This document shows, one piece after another, positions 60,395 through 64,000 of a stretch of DNA of 64,000 bases. The DNA is from Corynebacterium sp. NML130628 (GTDB lineage: Bacteria > Actinomycetota > Actinomycetes > Mycobacteriales > Mycobacteriaceae), in the NCBI RefSeq assembly GCF_001875665.1, contig NZ_MLAL01000016.1, positions 372,001 through 436,000 on the forward strand, read 5' to 3'. Every line of letters starts with the position of its first letter. Positions within the stretch are counted from its first letter, which is position 1. Position numbers and translations under genes: made by a program. The notes under the pieces were generated by a model that was given only the letters and a program-made list of their open reading frames with translations, ran no database searches and was not told the origin of the DNA.

Positions 60395-61585
60395 TTAGTT
60401 CCACAGACTCTGCAACTGCGTAATAATCGTGTCCCACGTATCTGCTAAGTTCGCGCTAAACGTTCCGCTCCCGCCGAGTCCGACAATCAACACGATCGTC
60501 GCTGCTGCGACAAGCAAACCTAAGACTGCCCATGCCCACGCGACTCCTCTCCCCGTGGTCAGATGGTACAAGTCCGCAATCACAGTCGAATCCACTAGCT
60601 TCTGCCCCGCCTTGAGGCGAGCCAGCAGCGCCGCAGGCGAGCTTTCCTCTGCATCAGTGAAAATGCGGTCAAGGTTCACTGGCTGTTCAACCATCACGAT
60701 CATTTCCGCGTCGTGGAAGACACTCAGCAATACCGCCAAGTCCGTTGCTGAATCAGTCGCGGCGGGAAACGTCATCGCGCCAACACCGAGATCCTGGATG
60801 CGCTCCAGACCCGGTGCGTAGCCGTCGGGATCCGCTGGCAAAATTACCCGCGCATCACTCCGTAAGTTTTCCTCCGCTACGTCGCTAGGGTCTCCAACGA
60901 TAAAGTCGGGTGCGTACCCCATCTCTGCCAACGTATTCGTGGCCTTGCCGACGCCAATCATCACCGGAGTAAACTCCCGGATGAAATTGCGCAACGATTC
61001 AATCCGCTCCCTCAAATCAGGGCATGGACTCGCAATAATGACCTTTCGGTCCGCAATCACGTCGCCCAGTTCAGGAGCGCCCACTCCGTCGATAAGCAGT
61101 GGCGATTCGGAGTGAATGAACTCAATCGTATTTCCGAAGTACGCCTCCATATGGTCCACAAGGTGACGCTGAGCCTCAATGAACGTCGCATCAACATCAG
61201 CGCGCACCACCGGCGCCGCGGACCCGACCTCCTTGCGGCCAACCTTGATACCACCAGAGGAACTCACGGTCGTCTTCTTCCCGTCACGAATCGACGCCCT
61301 CATCGCGGCACCGGCAGACTCAAACAGTGGAATGCCGGCGTCGAGAAGCAAATGCGGACCGTAGTTTGGCACCGACCCGGTGCTGAAGCGCGCAATGTTG
61401 ACTACCGCAGCGGGCGACCCATTGATCAACATTTCGGCCTCACGACGGCTGATATCCGGAGCGTCTACAAAGGCGATATCACCAGCGCGGAGGCGACCAC
61501 GCCCCTTGCCTTGCGGTGTGCAATCGCGAAGCGGCCCCTGCAACGGCGCGCGCGTCGAATCAGAAGTTGCAGAAGAATCAGTCAT
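60395..61585 (-). CDS. steA: Cytokinetic ring protein SteA
   Basis: SteA is a septal protein needed for daughter cell separation with SteB. The 396-residue product has a large cytoplasmic N-terminal domain with a thiamine-pyrophosphokinase-like nucleotide fold: IGVGKATNTLAEMGYAPDFIVGDPSDV near residue 200 (quoted as IGVGKATNTLAEM and DFIVGDPSDV), and LAVLLSVFHDAEMIVMVE later, followed by a C-terminal membrane helix (about 345-370: GVAWAWAVLGLLVAAATIV). It lies 49 bases after recN and 18 bases before steB. The membrane helix position suggests that SteA and SteB meet at the septum. Confidence 0.88.
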   Translation of the reverse strand: MTDSSATSDSTRAPLQGPLRDCTPQGKGRGRLRAGDIAFVDAPDISRREAEMLINGSPAAVVNIARFSTGSVPNYGPHLLLDAGIPLFESAGAAMRASIRDGKKTTVSSSGGIKVGRKEVGSAAPVVRADVDATFIEAQRHLVDHMEAYFGNTIEFIHSESPLLIDGVGAPELGDVIADRKVIIASPCPDLRERIESLRNFIREFTPVMIGVGKATNTLAEMGYAPDFIVGDPSDVAEENLRSDARVILPADPDGYAPGLERIQDLGVGAMTFPAATDSATDLAVLLSVFHDAEMIVMVEQPVNLDRIFTDAEESSPAALLARLKAGQKLVDSTVIADLYHLTTGRGVAWAWAVLGLLVAAATIVLIVGLGGSGTFSANLADTWDTIITQLQSLWN

Positions 61586-61634
61586 ACGTTGAATTGTGCC
61601 TGCCGCACTCGTTAAGTGCTGCTAGGCGCGCGGG

Positions 61635-63359
61635 CTAGAGACGAAACTCTTTTGTCTCGCGCTGCGCCTGCTCCAAAAGCTCCGCCGCGTGAGCTTTCCC
61701 GGTTTCCGAATTCGTCATGCCCGCCATCATGCGAGCAAGTTCCTCTACACGCGCAGCCTCATCAAGCTCAAGCACACCGGAGGTAACAGCTTCATCGCTG
61801 ACGTCCTTCGCAACGTGCAAGTGTCTGTCCGCATACGCCGCAACCTGCGGCAAGTGTGTCACCACGATCACTTGATTGTTCACAGCAAGCCTTGCAAGGC
61901 GTCGCCCAATCTCCACCGCAGCCTGACCACCGACTCCAGCGTCAACCTCGTCGAAGACGAGCGTCGCGCCATGGGTTGATCCAGCTAAGATAACTTCAAT
62001 AGCCAGCATGACGCGCGAGAGCTCGCCACCTGACGCGCTCGTAGCCAACGGCTTGGGCTCAGCTGCTGCGTTTGGGGAAAGCCGGATCTCAACAGCATCT
62101 GCGCCATCACGGCCGTAGTCCACTTCCTCAATATTGACACTGAGTACGGCCTTCGGCATCGCCAGCCCGTGCAGTTCCTGCGTCACCGCTGCAGAGAACC
62201 GCTCCGCTGCATCCCGACGTATCGACGTCAACTGTGCAGCAAGCTGTCGTATCTCAACGGCTGCCTCATCCACTTCCTGTTGAAGTTCCGCGAGCGCTTC
62301 ATCCGATGTATCAATCGACGCCAACCGCTGCTGTGCCTCATTTCTCCAGCGAAGCACGCCATCGATATCGGGTGCATACTTACGAGTCAACACCTTCAAC
62401 GATTGCTGACGCTGCAGCATGTTCTCCAGCGCATGCGGATCCGCATCCAACGAGAACAAGTACGTTCCAAGCTCCGACGACACATCCGAAAGTACCGAGG
62501 CTGCTTCTTCCAGTCGAAGCCCAAGCTCCTGCAGCTGTGGATCTGTCGCAGCGCTAAGCGCATTCGACGCCTGGCCTACCAAGTCTGATGCAGACGACGC
62601 GTCACCATATTCCCCGACGGCCTCAGCACCGTCAATCGCTACCAACGCCTCCTGTACTGCAGAGCGCAGCCCATCGATATCTTGCAGCCGTCGAATGCTT
62701 CCCACTAGCTCGACATCTTCGCCGGGCTCTGGCGCCACCTCATCAATCTCGTTCACGGCGAACAAGAGCCGGTCTTGCTCCATCGCTAATTCTCGACGCC
62801 GCTTCGTCCGCTCCTCCAGATCCTTCTTCGCAGCACGCCACCGCTTCCACGCTTCCCAATACACACCGAGGACTTTCGCAGCACTCGGATCGAAACGATC
62901 CAGCGCGTGCAACTGTTGCTCAGGGGACATCAGGCGCAACTGATCGTTCTGCCCGTGGATCGTCAACAAATGTGATGCGACGTCGCTGAGCGTCGCCGCA
63001 GGAACCGCCCGACCCCCAAAATGGGCTTTCGAACGCCCCGTTGCCTTCACGGATCGAACAACGACGTACTCCCCGTTCTCGTCGAGCACCGCACCAGCAT
63101 TTTCCGCGATTTTCTCGAGAGCCTCTTGGCTATCCGCATGGATCCCATCGACCGCGAACGCGCCCTCCACAACTGCTTCCGTGGCCCCTGTGCGAACACG
63201 TGATGCATCCGCACGCCCACCCGTAAGGAGGCGAAGCCCAGTCACAACCATCGTCTTACCAGCACCAGTCTCACCGGTAAGAACCGTCAGCCCTTCCGAA
63301 AGCTCCGCACTGGCGTGAGGAATCACACCCAAGTTATTGATAGCAATTTCCGACAGCAC
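61635..63359 (-). CDS. recN: DNA repair protein RecN
   Basis: RecN is an SMC-like ATPase acting on double-strand breaks. The 574-residue product has Walker A VLTGETGAGKTMVVTGLRLL near residue 30, a long coiled-coil middle (about 160-370), and a C-terminal head with the signature SGGELSRVMLAIEVI and Walker B TLVFDEVDAGVGG. The length is slightly below the usual 590. GTG 63359 lies eight bases after AGAGG, and six bases after the nadK stop codon. I see no clear LexA or PafBC promoter before it, so damage induction would have to come from upstream of nadK. Confidence 0.93.
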   Translation of the reverse strand: MLSEIAINNLGVIPHASAELSEGLTVLTGETGAGKTMVVTGLRLLTGGRADASRVRTGATEAVVEGAFAVDGIHADSQEALEKIAENAGAVLDENGEYVVVRSVKATGRSKAHFGGRAVPAATLSDVASHLLTIHGQNDQLRLMSPEQQLHALDRFDPSAAKVLGVYWEAWKRWRAAKKDLEERTKRRRELAMEQDRLLFAVNEIDEVAPEPGEDVELVGSIRRLQDIDGLRSAVQEALVAIDGAEAVGEYGDASSASDLVGQASNALSAATDPQLQELGLRLEEAASVLSDVSSELGTYLFSLDADPHALENMLQRQQSLKVLTRKYAPDIDGVLRWRNEAQQRLASIDTSDEALAELQQEVDEAAVEIRQLAAQLTSIRRDAAERFSAAVTQELHGLAMPKAVLSVNIEEVDYGRDGADAVEIRLSPNAAAEPKPLATSASGGELSRVMLAIEVILAGSTHGATLVFDEVDAGVGGQAAVEIGRRLARLAVNNQVIVVTHLPQVAAYADRHLHVAKDVSDEAVTSGVLELDEAARVEELARMMAGMTNSETGKAHAAELLEQAQRETKEFRL

Positions 63360-63365
63360 GTCGCT

Positions 63366-64000
63366 CTACCTCTTCTTATCCGGCGCACGCCACCCAGAAA
63401 CTGGAAGCTGGAACTTCTCCACCAAGCGGTCCGTGAACGGGCGATCATCAAGCCGAACCCATCGCACAGGACGCTGACCACGCGTCACTTCCACACGCGA
63501 CCCCGGCGGCATCGTGATTCGGCGAACCCCATCCATCACGACAGCGGCGGAGCTGATCGTCGAAAAGGATTCAACTGCCACCGTCGACAAAGGTGACACA
63601 ACCATCGGCTTCGCGAAGAGCGCATGAGCATTATTCGGCACCACCAAGATTGCATCGAGCTCAGGCCACATCACGGGGCCACCTGCCGAAAACGCGTACG
63701 CGGTTGACCCCGTAGGCGTAGACACCAGCACGCCGTCGCAACCAAACGATGAGACGGGCCTGTAATCAATCTCGAGAAACGCGTCAAGCACTCTCGTACG
63801 ATCCGAGTTCTCAATGCTGCACTCATTGAGCGCCCAACTCTCACCGAGCACTACACCCGCAGCATCCATAACCCGTACGTCAAGCGTCATGCGGTCTTCC
63901 ACCCGGTAGGAACGATGAATCACGGCAGGCAACACCTCTTCAAGGCTTTCCGCCTCCGACTCTGCCAAGAACCCCACGTGCCCAAGATTGACGCCAAGCA
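63366..64000 (-). CDS. nadK: NAD kinase, C-terminal part (start lies beyond the window)
   Basis: NadK phosphorylates NAD to NADP. The gene runs off the right edge; the frame is open through 64000 and reads [12 protein letters not shown] there, a standard NadK region after the nucleotide loop GGDG, which is outside the window. About 211 residues are visible, containing [10 protein letters not shown] (catalytic region Asn-Glu), [21 protein letters not shown] (about 85-105 of the visible part, quoted as [17 protein letters not shown]), and a basic end. The apparent ATG/GTG at 63977 is internal and not the start. It is the first gene of the operon nadK-recN-steA-steB and onward. Confidence 0.94.
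   Translation of the reverse strand, partial: LGVNLGHVGFLAESEAESLEEVLPAVIHRSYRVEDRMTLDVRVMDAAGVVLGESWALNECSIENSDRTRVLDAFLEIDYRPVSSFGCDGVLVSTPTGSTAYAFSAGGPVMWPELDAILVVPNNAHALFAKPMVVSPLSTVAVESFSTISSAAVVMDGVRRITMPPGSRVEVTRGQRPVRWVRLDDRPFTDRLVEKFQLPVSGWRAPDKKR

Overview
The window is a stretch of chromosome from a Corynebacterium. The evidence is the gene content and order: the pupylation genes (arc, dop, pup, pafA-pafB-pafC) followed by tatA-tatC-helY, the block secA2-odhI-ftsR, the separation genes steA-steB, separate neighbouring lnt and ppm genes, and rbpA. Gene order matches the corresponding loci that I know from Corynebacterium glutamicum and Mycobacterium. The species cannot be named from sequence alone. 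Coding density is high. I see no insertion sequence, prophage, CRISPR array or rRNA operon, and one tRNA gene (Pro, anticodon GGG).

Layout. Bases 1-5939 hold the end of a HAD-type gene, hisE-hisG, and a C4-dicarboxylate module: aspartase (aspA) plus a Dcu-type antiporter, then fhs. Bases 5970-19145 hold a RecB-like nuclease, aminopeptidase, trmI, and the Pup system, which is interrupted by a divergent pdxR/pdxS pair, then pafB-pafC and tatA-tatC. Bases 19151-27340 hold helY, a proline peptidase, a lipase-like protein, fxsA, lnt and ppm. Bases 27415-33532 hold rbpA, a small zinc-finger protein, a YceI protein, a cyclopropane-synthase-like protein, ndh, corA and a hotdog thioesterase. Bases 33569-41162 hold gnd, a DEAD-box helicase, two CNNM/CorC-type membrane proteins and two poorly known proteins.

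From 41240 to the right edge most genes are on the minus strand. They are a MerR protein, a DUF151 nuclease-like protein, ftsR, odhI and secA2; then, after a short plus-strand interval (hydrolase-OsmC fusion, YchJ-like protein, tRNA-Pro), a gamma-carbonic anhydrase, a lipid kinase-like protein and a lipoprotein esterase. The last part is a chromosome-maintenance series read leftward: nadK, recN, steA, steB, a Nudix hydrolase, xerD, a secreted membrane-anchored protein, parA, scpA, scpB, rluB-like, cmk and der.

How the genes work together. Pup is made in the form ending GGQ, so it needs Dop to deamidate it before PafA can attach it; ARC is the matching unfoldase. No proteasome subunit genes lie here and ARC lacks the C-terminal tripeptide used to dock on a proteasome, so pupylation probably serves a non-proteasomal purpose. 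Aspartase and the Dcu carrier together fit aspartate import coupled to fumarate or succinate export. OdhI carries the PknG target threonines that control 2-oxoglutarate dehydrogenase. A striking feature is that at least 13 start codons sit 6-8 bases after a TANNNT hexamer, the arrangement expected for leaderless mRNAs.

The observations most worth a second look are the pdxR/pdxS pair inside the pupylation locus with a regulator whose PLP-binding residues look lost, the cyclopropane-synthase-like protein whose cofactor and catalytic motifs look degraded, the widespread leaderless starts, and the operator-like palindromes at dcu, pdxR/pdxS and the MerR gene. I did not find a clearly new multi-gene system.
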